17,857 nucleotides of DNA from Rickettsiales bacterium (GTDB lineage Bacteria > Pseudomonadota > Alphaproteobacteria > Rickettsiales > UBA1997): assembly GCA_947496905.1 (NCBI GenBank), contig CANMEW010000018.1, positions 1 through 17,857 on the forward strand. The letters run 5' to 3'. Positions 6,121-14,272 of this stretch are shown here, one piece after another. The notes under the pieces were generated by a model, which saw only the letters and a program-made list of their open reading frames with translations, did no database searches and was not told the DNA's origin. A program made the translations under genes and the position numbers. Positions within the stretch are counted from its first letter, which is position 1; every line of letters begins with the position of its first letter.

Positions 6121-8841
6121 AAATAATGCTGCTCTTGCTGCAGCTAGCCTTGCAATTGGAACGCGGTAAGGTGAGCAGCTGACATAGTTTAAACCGATGC
6201 GGTGGCAGAATTCGATTGACGCAGGATTGCCGCCATGCTCTCCGCAGATGCCTAGCTTGATGTCCTTACGCACTGATTTTCCCTTTGTTGCAGCAATTTT
6301 AATTAGCTCGCCAACCCCCTCCTGATCTAACTCTGCGAACGGATCTTTCTCCAAAATCCCAGCCTTTTGGTAGTGACCTAAAAAGCTTGCGGAATCATCG
6401 CGCGACAGACCAAAAGTAGTTTGTGTGAGGTCGTTAGTTCCAAAGCTAAAAAATTCTGCCTCATTGGCAATTTGGTCGGCAATGAGCGCAGCTCTAGGGA
6501 GCTCAATCATCGTTCCAACCAAATAATTTAATTTTATTCCGCGTTCTTTTTCGACTTCTTGCTCAGTTGCTACGATTAAATTTTTTAGAATTTGCAACTC
6601 TTTGCGCGTTGCAACCAATGGCACCATGATCTCTAACAATACCTCTTGGTTGGTTTCTTTTTTGACAACTGAAGCTGCTTCAAAAATTGCGCGCGCCTGC
6701 ATTTCGTAAATTTCCGGGTAGGAAATTCCGAGGCGGCAACCGCGGTGACCAAGCATCGGATTTTGCTCCTGCAATTGATGAGTGCGGTGTTTGACGTAAT
6801 CAATTTCGACACCAACAGCCTTTGCAACTTCAGCAATTTCGCTGTCCTTGTGAGGTAAAAATTCGTGCAGTGGAGGGTCGAGTAAGCGGATTGTCACTGG
6901 TAACCCAACCATGATTTTAAAAATGTCGACAAAGTCCTGACGCTGCATGGGAAGTAGTTTCGCTAGTGCTTTTTTTCTGTCATCGATCTCTTCAGCTAAA
7001 ATCATTTCGCGAACGGAAATAATTCGATCTTCATTGAAAAACATGTGCTCGGTGCGGCAGAGCCCAATTCCCTCGGCGCCAAAGTCGCGCGCAGTTTGGC
7101 AGTCAAGCGCGGTTTCAGCATTGGTACGAACTTTTAGCACACGCACTTCGTCAGCCCATTTCATGATTGTTTCGAAGTCACCGGACAAATTAGCTTTCAG
7201 AGTTGGAGCTAATCCTAAAATTACATCACCGGTTGAGCCATTGATGGTAATGACTTCGCCCTCTTTCACCTTCACGCCACCAGCAGTAAAAAATTGACCA
7301 TTGTGATCAACGTGAAGGCCTGAAGCTCCGGAAACGCACGGCGTTCCCATGCCACGCGCAACTACTGCAGCGTGGGATGTCATTCCGCCGCGAGCGGTTA
7401 AAATTCCCTGAGAAACATGCATGCCCTTGATGTCTTCTGGGCTAGTTTCGACGCGCACCAAAATAACTTTTCCGCCATTTTCTGATCTTCTTTCTGCTTC
7501 AGCAGAAGAAAAAACTACAATTCCAGAAGCGGCGCCAGGAGAGGCGGGAAGACCTTTAGCAATGATTTTTATTTTAGCTTTTGGATCGAGAGTTGGGTGA
7601 AGAAGTTGGTCTAAACTTGCGGGGTCGATGCGTTTCAAAGCATCATTTTTGTCGATGAGATTTTCACTCACCATGTCGACCGCAATTTTAACTGCAGCTT
7701 GCGCGGTGCGTTTTCCATTGCGGGTTTGCAGCATCCAAAGTTTTTTATTCTGCACGGTGAATTCGATGTCCTGCATGTCGCGGTAGTGCAATTCCAACTT
7801 TTGGTAAATTTTTACCAATTCAGCAAAAACCTCTGGCATGGTTTCCTCCATTGCTGGCAGCGTTGAGTCAAGCTGTTCCTTGCCAGAAATCGTGATTGAT
7901 TGCGGAGTTCTGATCCCAGCAACAACATCTTCTCCTTGGGCATTGATTAAATATTCACCGTAAAGCTCTTTTGTACCAGTTGAGGGATTGCGCGTGAAGG
8001 CAACTCCGGTTGCGGATGTGTCGCCCATATTTCCAAACACCATTGATTGTACATTAACTGCCGTTCCCCATTCGGCAGGGATGTTGTTAAGTTCGCGGTA
8101 GGTGATGGCGCGAGCATTCATCCAAGAAGCAAATACAGCTTCAATTGCACCCCAGAGCTGCTCATCAACATTTTGCGGAAATTCACGACCAAGTTCTTTT
8201 TTTACTTCAGCCTTAAAAAGTGCGACGATTTCTTCGAGATTTTCGCAAGTTAGATCGGTGTCGGCACTGGCGCCAAAGTCGTGTTTTTTCTCGTCCAAAA
8301 TCACTTCAAAATTGTGGTGATCTAAACCCAAAACCACGTTGGAATACATTTGAATGAAGCGGCGGTAAGAGTCGAAAGCGAAGCGTTTATTACCGCTTTT
8401 TTCTGCCAATCCCAAAACCGTTTTGTCGTTTAATCCCAAATTCAGCACTGTGTCCATCATGCCTGGCATTGATGCTCTAGCGCCGGAGCGTACTGAGAAA
8501 AGTAGAGGATTTTTTTCGTTGCCAAATGATGATGAACCCCCCTCGCAACGCGTAACCTCTCCCCTAGACAGGGGGGAAGAACCCCCCTCTTCATTAATTT
8601 TTTCTTCGATTTTTGTGATCGCAGAAGCGACTTCGCGATGCAATTCCTCAGGAAATTCTTTGCCGTTTTTGTAATAAAAATCGCAGAACTCGGTTGTGAT
8701 GGTGAAGCCTGGAGGAACTGGCAATCCCATTTTTGACATCTCTGCAAGGTTAGCACCTTTGCCACCAAGTAGATTTTTCATCGAAGCATCTCCTTCGGAA
8801 TTGCCGTCGCCAAAGGAGTAAACAAATTTTTGCGTAGTCAT
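6115..8841 (-). CDS. ppdK: Pyruvate, phosphate dikinase
   Basis: Interconverts ATP, pyruvate and phosphate with AMP, PEP and pyrophosphate in the cytosol. The ATG at 8841 gives 908 residues starting MTTQKFVYSFGDG, which matches the family N-terminus. An upstream in-frame ATG at 9000 lies inside dacA and adds an unrelated tail, so I rejected it. Seen: the N-terminal nucleotide-binding domain (GGKGANLAEM 26-35; SVRSGARASMPGMMDT 116-131), the central phosphohistidine domain with GGMTSHAAVVARG (catalytic H490, regulatory T488), and the C-terminal PEP/pyruvate barrel with the catalytic Cys in GICGEHGGNP (C866). The family is usually about 875-890 residues; the excess is explained by an in-frame repeat insertion at about residues 85-104. 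The regulator kinase is encoded at 1972-2814. It lies 43 bp downstream of dacA on the same strand. Confidence 0.96.
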   Translation of the reverse strand: MTTQKFVYSFGDGNSEGDASMKNLLGGKGANLAEMSKMGLPVPPGFTITTEFCDFYYKNGKEFPEELHREVASAITKIEEKINEEGGSSPLSRGEVTRCEGGSSSFGNEKNPLLFSVRSGARASMPGMMDTVLNLGLNDKTVLGLAEKSGNKRFAFDSYRRFIQMYSNVVLGLDHHNFEVILDEKKHDFGASADTDLTCENLEEIVALFKAEVKKELGREFPQNVDEQLWGAIEAVFASWMNARAITYRELNNIPAEWGTAVNVQSMVFGNMGDTSATGVAFTRNPSTGTKELYGEYLINAQGEDVVAGIRTPQSITISGKEQLDSTLPAMEETMPEVFAELVKIYQKLELHYRDMQDIEFTVQNKKLWMLQTRNGKRTAQAAVKIAVDMVSENLIDKNDALKRIDPASLDQLLHPTLDPKAKIKIIAKGLPASPGAASGIVVFSSAEAERRSENGGKVILVRVETSPEDIKGMHVSQGILTARGGMTSHAAVVARGMGTPCVSGASGLHVDHNGQFFTAGGVKVKEGEVITINGSTGDVILGLAPTLKANLSGDFETIMKWADEVRVLKVRTNAETALDCQTARDFGAEGIGLCRTEHMFFNEDRIISVREMILAEEIDDRKKALAKLLPMQRQDFVDIFKIMVGLPVTIRLLDPPLHEFLPHKDSEIAEVAKAVGVEIDYVKHRTHQLQEQNPMLGHRGCRLGISYPEIYEMQARAIFEAASVVKKETNQEVLLEIMVPLVATRKELQILKNLIVATEQEVEKERGIKLNYLVGTMIELPRAALIADQIANEAEFFSFGTNDLTQTTFGLSRDDSASFLGHYQKAGILEKDPFAELDQEGVGELIKIAATKGKSVRKDIKLGICGEHGGNPASIEFCHRIGLNYVSCSPYRVPIARLAAARAALFS
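8534..8589 (-). repeat. In-frame palindromic repeat insertion inside ppdK
   Basis: Two identical 11-bp copies of GAACCCCCCTC (8534-8544 and 8579-8589, plus-strand reading) start exactly 45 bp apart. Between them is an inverted repeat, TCTCCCCT-agac-AGGGGGGA, an 8-bp stem with one G-T pair (8558-8577). In the PPDK protein the direct repeats both read EGGSS, and the segment PLSRGEVTRC lies between them. Other PPDKs have only a short linker before the ENPLLVSVRSGA motif. The 45-bp period is a multiple of three, so the frame is kept. It is GC-rich compared with the gene around it. This behaves like the protein-coding palindromic elements described in Rickettsia; whether copies exist elsewhere in this genome cannot be seen here. 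Confidence 0.75.
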
Positions 8842-8884
8842 TGTTCTGAAATGAAGTTTGAAAAAGAGTGAATTCTGGGCTTTG

Positions 8885-10078
8885 TTATTTGTGAAAAATT
8901 CGATTGAAAACATTGACGATTTTGTAGCGAAGTACCTGATGAATTTTTCTGAAGAAGCCAACTCTAGCAACGTTTTCTTTGGCAAAAAGAGAATATTCAA
9001 AAGTTTTGTAACCCTTCACCTCTACCACTAAATTTGCGATTTTTGTGCCCTTGGTGATTGGTGCGTAGATTGGTTCTTTGTATTCTATTCTTACCTTTAT
9101 TGAGTCGAAATATTTGTCTTGTGGAATGGTGAATGCCACATCTCGATTCGCTACCACAGCAACTTCTGACTGTTTTCCAAGCCAAGTTTTTAATTGCGCA
9201 ATTGGCTGATTTTTTTCGAAGAGCACTAGTTTTTTGTAATGCTGAAATCCGTAGTCGAGAAGATTGGTGATTATTGCCGCCCTTTGTTTTGGAGTCCGAG
9301 CTTTGTTTACCACGGCAATGAGGCGGCGATGATCACGTTTTACGATGCCAATAACTCCGTATCCACCCTCATTAGTGTGGCCAGTTTTTCCGCCAACCAC
9401 GCCCTCGTAATTTTCTTTGATTAAAGGATTACGATTGCGTTGGGTGATGTTGCGGTAAGTAAATTCCGATATTCCGAAATAATGAGAATATTGTGGAAAG
9501 TCTTTGTAGAGGTGCGTTGCAAGGGTGGCTAAGTCACGTATGCTCATGTAGTGGCCATCTTCATTGAGGCCGTGAGGATTTCTAAAGTGGCTATTTTTTA
9601 GACCTAACTCTTTCGCCTTAATGTTCATCAGGGCGACAAAATTATCGAAGCCTCCAGCGGTACTTTCTGCCAAAGCAATCGCCGCATCATTGCCAGAAAC
9701 CACCAATAATCCCTTCACTAAATCTTCAATCGAGACCACGTCGCCATAGTTCAAAAACATGCTGGAGCCAGACTTGTGCCAAGCATCTTTACCAATCAGG
9801 CATTGGTTACTGAAGCTAATGCGCCCTTTTTTTATTTGATCAAAAACAACGTAAGCGGTCATTAGCTTTGTCATCGAAGAAGGCGCGATGCGGACATCAG
9901 AATTTTTAGACAGCAGCACCTCCTTGGTGTCAGCATCAATCAAAAAATAAAACTGAGATTCTTGTAATTCCTGCCCGAGTTCCTCCGCATTTGCCAGTGA
10001 CGCCTGAACATAAAAAAGCAAAAAAAATGCGCAGAGTAAAAGCCGGCTAAGCGTTGTGTTATTTAGTCGTGACTGCAT
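8885..10078 (-). CDS. dacA: D-alanyl-D-alanine carboxypeptidase (PBP5/6 family)
   Basis: A low-molecular-mass penicillin-binding protein that removes the terminal D-alanine from peptidoglycan stem peptides in the periplasm. Counted from an upstream ATG at 10105, the serine peptidase S11 motifs are SMTK (S77-K80), SGN (137-139) and KTG (240-242), all intact. A C-terminal PBP5-type beta domain follows (about 305-375), then a final basic/hydrophobic segment that may hold it at the membrane. I prefer the start at 10078 because it lies one base after the previous stop, like other junctions here, and gives a compact signal peptide (MQSRLNNTTLSRLLL, hydrophobic core, cleavage near SLANA). The start at 10105 would overlap the previous gene by 26 bp. 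It follows two envelope lipoprotein genes and precedes ppdK. Confidence 0.93.
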   Translation of the reverse strand: MQSRLNNTTLSRLLLCAFFLLFYVQASLANAEELGQELQESQFYFLIDADTKEVLLSKNSDVRIAPSSMTKLMTAYVVFDQIKKGRISFSNQCLIGKDAWHKSGSSMFLNYGDVVSIEDLVKGLLVVSGNDAAIALAESTAGGFDNFVALMNIKAKELGLKNSHFRNPHGLNEDGHYMSIRDLATLATHLYKDFPQYSHYFGISEFTYRNITQRNRNPLIKENYEGVVGGKTGHTNEGGYGVIGIVKRDHRRLIAVVNKARTPKQRAAIITNLLDYGFQHYKKLVLFEKNQPIAQLKTWLGKQSEVAVVANRDVAFTIPQDKYFDSIKVRIEYKEPIYAPITKGTKIANLVVEVKGYKTFEYSLFAKENVARVGFFRKIHQVLRYKIVNVFNRIFHK

Positions 10079-10079
10079 T

Positions 10080-10835
10080 TTAATTATTTTTTTTAACAAG
10101 ATCATCAGCTGATTTTTCCGCTTTCGCAGATTCTAAATTTTGCTTTGCTTTAGGCTTTTTTTTGTTCTCTTTTTCTTCCTCAAGAGAGGTTAGTTCAACA
10201 GAATTTTTGCCAAAAATTTCTACCATTTTTTGTTGATGCCTCAACTGTTTTTGCTCCCTAATCAAAGCCTGACTCATCTCGATATCCTCAGCAGTTCTCT
10301 CTGAGTTAATTTGATCAACGCTCTTTTGCAGAGAATCTCCTCCAGCTAACAAATAAGGTTTTTCCGTCATCGCGGTTTTTACGCCGTAAATATCGGATGG
10401 CGGAATTTTGATTGTGTCAAACTCGAAGCCGGCTTTTTGGAATGGAGGGTAAGGATTGGTGTTGTAAGAAATTTCGAAGATGTTTGGAGGTAGAGAATTC
10501 GCGGGGTTATTCGCTTTCGACTGTTCGTAAATTTCTGCGGTTGGCAAGTAATTTTGCGGTAATTTTTCGCCAAATTTACTTATGTCAGCGTAAGGGTAAT
10601 AATTGAGGGGTGAGCTGGAATAGCTTTCGATTTCTGCTGGAGTTGGTGTGGTCAGGATGGTGACCTCTTTATTATTCTGTTCGGTGGGCACTCGCTCAGC
10701 TTTTATTTTTTTAACTTCTTTGCCGTATTTTTTTTCAAAACCGTCATTGATGTTTGATGAGGAGCAGGCTTGGGTGAGCTGCAGTAGCGAAGCTAGAAAA
10801 AAAATTTGAAATGAGAATTTTTGAAAAACTCCCAT
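10080..10835 (-). CDS. Hypothetical proline/tyrosine-rich lipoprotein
   Basis: No recognised family. The 251-residue product begins with a lipoprotein-type signal: a hydrophobic stretch FFLASLLQLTQAC with Cys24 followed by SSSN. The -3 residue is Thr rather than the usual Leu/Val, so the lipobox is slightly atypical. The middle (about 65-150) is Pro/Tyr/Asn-rich with short motifs such as LNYYPYADISKFGEKLPQNY and TNPYPPFQKAGFEFDT. The last 85 residues are Lys/Glu-rich and probably helical or coiled coil. The start codon directly abuts the stop of the SPOR gene upstream, with no gap, and the dacA start lies one base past its stop. The context suggests a periplasmic envelope or division-associated role, but that is inference from neighbours only. 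Confidence 0.8.
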   Translation of the reverse strand: MGVFQKFSFQIFFLASLLQLTQACSSSNINDGFEKKYGKEVKKIKAERVPTEQNNKEVTILTTPTPAEIESYSSSPLNYYPYADISKFGEKLPQNYLPTAEIYEQSKANNPANSLPPNIFEISYNTNPYPPFQKAGFEFDTIKIPPSDIYGVKTAMTEKPYLLAGGDSLQKSVDQINSERTAEDIEMSQALIREQKQLRHQQKMVEIFGKNSVELTSLEEEKENKKKPKAKQNLESAKAEKSADDLVKKNN

Positions 10836-11606
10836 TTATTTCTTCCTCACCAAAATTGCCTCATGTCCGGAATCATTAATTTTTTTAACCATTTCATTTG
10901 CCGCCTCTCTGCTTACGAATGGCCCAATTAACACGCGGTGAATTGTTTTTTCGCCTTCAACAGTTTCAATTTTTCCTTTGTGAAATTTTTGCATTTTAAC
11001 CAATGCTTGCTTGGCGTTGCTGATGCTTGAAAATGAGCCAACTTGTGCAAAAAATCCTTTTACAACTGCTGCATTGTTGGCTGATTTTTTTGCAGGTTTT
11101 TCGACCAATACTTCTTTCTTAGTTTTTGATTTTACAGCTTTGCTGATCTCAGATTTTTTTGCTTCTGCTGGCGTAGATTCTGACAAGTCATATTCAACAT
11201 TTTGATCTCTCTCCTCAACCGTTCCCGCTGAAACAATCGATTCACTCGGTTCAGTTTTTTGATTTTGTTCTACCGCTTTTTGTGGTGCGATTGGTGGTTG
11301 CGCTGGCTGCAATGTTTTTTGCATCATGTCTCCAAAATTTGAATTATTCGGAGCAATATTTTGCGCTAAGTTTTGCTGCGGTTTTTCTTCTTTGATGTCG
11401 TTACTAAAATTATTTTGTGCGGCCTGTTGCTTGCCCTGAGCGGCTAGAGCCTGAGCATTTAGCTCTGGCATTTTTGTGATGACGGGGTGAGCTTTTCCAC
11501 TCAAATCAACTATTCTAATTTTTGTTTGCTGATCATTTTTTGAGGAGCATGAAAAAAAAATAAGGCTTAGAAAAATAACAAAACTGTAGCTCAGAATCTT
11601 TTTCAT
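10836..11606 (-). CDS. SPOR-domain lipoprotein
   Basis: The 256-residue product has a lipoprotein signal (MKKILSYSFVIFLSLIFFSC, Cys20), a long low-complexity Gln/Asn/Ala/Lys-rich linker (about 50-180) and a C-terminal SPOR domain (about 183-255: FFAQVGSFSSISNAKQAL, then HRVLIGPFVSREAANEM). SPOR domains bind glycan strands stripped of stem peptides, which concentrate at division septa. Unlike RlpA it has no double-psi beta-barrel domain, so it is not called RlpA. It is the first gene of the minus-strand envelope block, and its product would act next to the carboxypeptidase encoded two genes later. A good promoter lies just upstream (11641-11669). Confidence 0.86.
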   Translation of the reverse strand: MKKILSYSFVIFLSLIFFSCSSKNDQQTKIRIVDLSGKAHPVITKMPELNAQALAAQGKQQAAQNNFSNDIKEEKPQQNLAQNIAPNNSNFGDMMQKTLQPAQPPIAPQKAVEQNQKTEPSESIVSAGTVEERDQNVEYDLSESTPAEAKKSEISKAVKSKTKKEVLVEKPAKKSANNAAVVKGFFAQVGSFSSISNAKQALVKMQKFHKGKIETVEGEKTIHRVLIGPFVSREAANEMVKKINDSGHEAILVRKK

Positions 11607-11640
11607 TTTCGATGCGATTTTGTTTAAATGGCGTTGCTAA

Positions 11641-11669
11641 ATTTTATTTTAGAGATGCCCTGAAGCCAA
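11641..11669 (-). promoter_or_regulatory. Sigma70-like promoter for the SPOR-lipoprotein-dacA-ppdK block
   Basis: Read on the minus strand: -35 TTGGCT (11669-11664), a 17-bp spacer, and -10 TAAAAT (11646-11641). Transcription would begin near 11634, giving a leader of about 28 nt before the ATG at 11606. The boxes and spacing fit the consensus well, but no experimental data support it. Confidence 0.45.
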
Positions 11670-11673
11670 GTAG

Positions 11674-11686
11674 CGCGAAGCTCGCG
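11674..11686. promoter_or_regulatory. Short inverted repeat CGCGA-agc-TCGCG, possible operator
   Basis: A perfect 5-bp inverted repeat with a 3-bp spacer sits just upstream of the minus-direction -35 box and in the middle of the divergent region. It is GC-rich in an AT-rich stretch. It is short enough to be chance; no regulator for it is identified. Confidence 0.25.
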
Positions 11687-11763
11687 GCAAAGTAAATTTG
11701 CACTTACAAAAAGACAATAAGTAAGGTTCGCCTCTTTCCCACCAACTTTTTGCAACTCTTCAC

Positions 11764-13041
11764 ATGACAAAAATAATAAATCTCAAAGCGCGTGAAATTC
11801 TTGATTCACGCGGATTTCCAACGCTGGAAGCCGAAATTCAGCTTGCTGATGGATCGATTGCAATTGCTGCAGTTCCTTCTGGCGCTTCAACGGGTAGCCT
11901 TGAGGCATGTGAACTTCGCGATGGAGATAAATTGCGATTTCTTGGTAAGGGTGTTTTACGAGCGGTAGAAAATGTGAATAAAAAAATCTCTGCAAAGCTG
12001 ATTGGTTTTGATGCTCAACGACAAAAAGAGATTGATGCGATGATGATCGAATTAGATGGTTCGGAAAATAAATCTAATCTTGGTGCGAATACGATTTTAG
12101 CGGTGTCTTTGGCGGTTGCGAAGGCTTCAGCAATTTCAAAAAAAATTCCGCTTTTTGAATATTTGGGAGGGGAGGAGGCAAGAATTCTTCCAGTTCCAAT
12201 GATGAATATCATCAATGGCGGTAAGCATGCCGACAATAAAATCGACATTCAGGAATTTATGATCATGCCGGTTGCGGCGGCCTGTGTTAAGGATTCAATC
12301 CGCATCGGTGCGGAAATTTTTCAGCATCTAAAATCGCTTCTAAAAAAAGATGGTCACAACACCAATGTTGGTGATGAGGGAGGGTTCGCACCTAATTTAA
12401 ATTCCACCAAAGAAGCTTTGGATTACGTTACAAAAGCAGTGGAAAAAGCTGGTTACAAATTGGGGTCAGAAATTCTTTTGGCGCTCGATGCCGCTTCTAC
12501 AGAATTTTACAAGAATGGGAAATATTGCTTGGATGGTGAAGGCGTGGTGCTGGACTCCGAGCAGCTAATTCGCTACTACGAAGAGCTGGTGAATAATTAT
12601 CCAATTTTCTCAATTGAGGATGCTTGCGCTGAAAATGACTTCACTGGTTGGAAAAATATTACCGCTGCTTTGGGTAAAAAAATTCAATTAGTCGGGGATG
12701 ATTTATTCGTTACTAATCCAAAAATTTTACAAAAAGGAATTGCTGAAAATATGGCGAATGCCGTGCTGATTAAGGTAAATCAGATTGGAACTTTGAGTGA
12801 AACTTTGGATGCAATTAACATTGCTAAAGCGGCTGGCTACAACAACATTATTTCACATCGATCAGGAGAGACAGAAGACACTACAATTGCTCACATCGCG
12901 GTCGCAACAAATGCTGGCCAAATCAAAACTGGATCCCTCTGCCGGTCTGACCGCACAGCCAAATATAACGAACTAATCCGCATTGAAGAATATCTCGGTG
13001 AACGCGCCAGATATGCCAGCAAATCAATTTTAAAATCATAA
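11764..13041 (+). CDS. eno: Enolase (phosphopyruvate hydratase)
   Basis: Converts 2-phosphoglycerate to phosphoenolpyruvate. The length, 425 residues, is normal. Seen: the mobile active-site loop SGASTGSLEACELRD (39-53), general acid E205 in GDEGGFAPN, Mg ligands D242, E285 (SIEDA) and D312 (GDDLFVTN), base K337 (LIKVNQIGTL), and the SHRSGETEDT loop (364-373) followed by QIKTGS and YNELIRIEEYLG. All catalytic residues are present. The C-terminal segment reads LCRSDRTAKYN where most enolases have a Pro or Ala before SRSDR, a minor variation. It is the first gene of a plus-strand run, and its product PEP is the substrate or product of PPDK encoded nearby. Confidence 0.97.
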   Translation: MTKIINLKAREILDSRGFPTLEAEIQLADGSIAIAAVPSGASTGSLEACELRDGDKLRFLGKGVLRAVENVNKKISAKLIGFDAQRQKEIDAMMIELDGSENKSNLGANTILAVSLAVAKASAISKKIPLFEYLGGEEARILPVPMMNIINGGKHADNKIDIQEFMIMPVAAACVKDSIRIGAEIFQHLKSLLKKDGHNTNVGDEGGFAPNLNSTKEALDYVTKAVEKAGYKLGSEILLALDAASTEFYKNGKYCLDGEGVVLDSEQLIRYYEELVNNYPIFSIEDACAENDFTGWKNITAALGKKIQLVGDDLFVTNPKILQKGIAENMANAVLIKVNQIGTLSETLDAINIAKAAGYNNIISHRSGETEDTTIAHIAVATNAGQIKTGSLCRSDRTAKYNELIRIEEYLGERARYASKSILKS

Positions 13042-13043
13042 TC

Positions 13044-14270
13044 ATGACCACAGTAACGCCAGTACCAACAGCGAAGACAATGCCAACAGCAACGCCAATA
13101 CTCCGCATAAAAAGACATCACGATCTACGTATTTCCAAAGGTCATCCGTGGATTTTTTCCAACGAAATTGAAAATTTTCCGGCACTTAAAAATCTCGAAA
13201 AAGGCTCTCTCATTGAAGTTAATATTAACAAAGAAGACCTATTCGCGCTCGCCTATTTCAACCCGCACAGCCTGATTTCAGCGCGTATTCTTACTTACAA
13301 TTTAAACCAAAAAATCGATGTAGAATTTTTCGTCGAAAAAATTCTCGCAGCAAAAACTTTGCGTGAAAAATTTTTCGACAAACCATTTTACAGACTAGTT
13401 CACTCGGAAGCAGATTTTCTGCCAGGTCTTGTTATTGACCGTTTCGTCGATATTTTCGTCTGCCAAATTTCTACGGCAGGAATGGAAAATCTTTCAGAGT
13501 TTTTAATTCAAGCGCTCAGAAAAATTTTTCCGAATTGTGCAATAATTTTTAGAAATGACGTTGAGGCGAGAAGGTTTGAAGGTCTGGAGCCCTACATTAG
13601 AGTCGTAAAAGGGGAGATTGCTGACGAGATTGAGCTTGAGGAAAATGGCGTGAAATTTTTAACCAATGTGAAGTCTGGTCAAAAGACAGGTTGGTTTTTT
13701 GATCAAAGAAAAAATCGTGAATTTATTGGCTCAATTTCTAAAAATTGCGATGTTCTCGATGCCTTTTGTTACCTAGGTGGATTCGGTCTTAATGCTTTAA
13801 AAAATGGCGCTAATTCTGTAACTTTTATTGATTCTTCGGAAGAGGTTTTGACGAAGTTGAGGAGCAATATTTCGCGTAATTTTGCAGAAAAAAATACCGA
13901 AGTAATTTGCAAAAAAGTTTACGATGTTTTGGAGGATGAAGAATTTCAGAAAAAGCAGTTTGATGTTGTCGTGCTTGACCCGCCAGCTTTCATCAAAAGT
14001 AAAAAAGATTTTTTTTCTGGGCTGAAAGGCTACGAAAAATTAATCAAACTTTCCGCAAATTTGGTGAAAAAAAATGGCATCTTAATGCTCACCTCTTGCT
14101 CGCACAATGCGACTGTTGCAGATCTCATCTCCGCTGCAAATGATGGCTTCCGCAAAAGTGGTCGTAAGGCAAAACTCATTCGCACATTTGGCGCAGAATG
14201 CGACCACCCAATTCATCCAGCCTTGAAAGAAAGTGAGTACCTCAAATCAATCACATTCTTTGTGGAGTAA
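13044..14270 (+). CDS. Class I rRNA methyltransferase, RlmI-like (23S rRNA cytosine-C5)
   Basis: Family role: SAM-dependent methylation of a cytosine in 23S rRNA. The order is an N-terminal PUA-like RNA-binding domain (about 19-95, with SKGHPWIFSNEI and an AYFNPHSLISARI segment), a central domain, and a Rossmann methyltransferase domain with LDAFCYLGGFGLNAL (motif I), DPPAF (312-316) and TSCS (350-353, including the Cys typical of C5 cytosine enzymes). The first 18 residues (MTTVTPVPTAKTMPTATP) are a low-complexity Thr/Pro extension not expected in the family, so the true start may be the ATG at 13080 or later. It follows eno by 2 nt. The exact target base cannot be told from sequence. Confidence 0.86.
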   Translation: MTTVTPVPTAKTMPTATPILRIKRHHDLRISKGHPWIFSNEIENFPALKNLEKGSLIEVNINKEDLFALAYFNPHSLISARILTYNLNQKIDVEFFVEKILAAKTLREKFFDKPFYRLVHSEADFLPGLVIDRFVDIFVCQISTAGMENLSEFLIQALRKIFPNCAIIFRNDVEARRFEGLEPYIRVVKGEIADEIELEENGVKFLTNVKSGQKTGWFFDQRKNREFIGSISKNCDVLDAFCYLGGFGLNALKNGANSVTFIDSSEEVLTKLRSNISRNFAEKNTEVICKKVYDVLEDEEFQKKQFDVVVLDPPAFIKSKKDFFSGLKGYEKLIKLSANLVKKNGILMLTSCSHNATVADLISAANDGFRKSGRKAKLIRTFGAECDHPIHPALKESEYLKSITFFVE

Positions 14271-14272
14271 GT

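Larger units (their letters stand above)
11607..11763. promoter_or_regulatory. Divergent intergenic region between SPOR gene and eno
   Basis: 157 bp with no reading frame of note, separating two divergent transcription units, so it should hold both promoters. The minus-direction promoter is listed separately. For eno, a TTGCAC at 11698-11703 could be a -35 box, but no convincing -10 follows at the right distance, so the plus-direction promoter is unresolved. No Shine-Dalgarno is seen before the eno ATG. Confidence 0.55.

Noticed and set aside
6947..7297. Plus-strand frame of 116 codons inside ppdK
   Set aside because: It is antisense to the PPDK phosphohistidine and adjacent region, Ser/Ala-rich as expected from a shadow frame, with no promoter or ribosome site.
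8534..8589. Direct repeats in ppdK as a CRISPR or insertion-sequence remnant
   Set aside because: Only two copies, fully within an open reading frame with no transposase or spacer structure; a small palindromic element fits better.
8842..9000. Upstream in-frame ATG at 9000 extending PPDK by 53 residues
   Set aside because: The extension lies largely within the 3' end of dacA, has no similarity to PPDK N-termini, and the ATG at 8841 gives the expected MTTQKFVYSFGDG start.
12891..13121. Minus-strand Trp/Cys-rich frames across the eno-rlmI junction
   Set aside because: They are antisense readings of the low-complexity repeats at 13047-13100 and the enolase C-terminus; no family resemblance.
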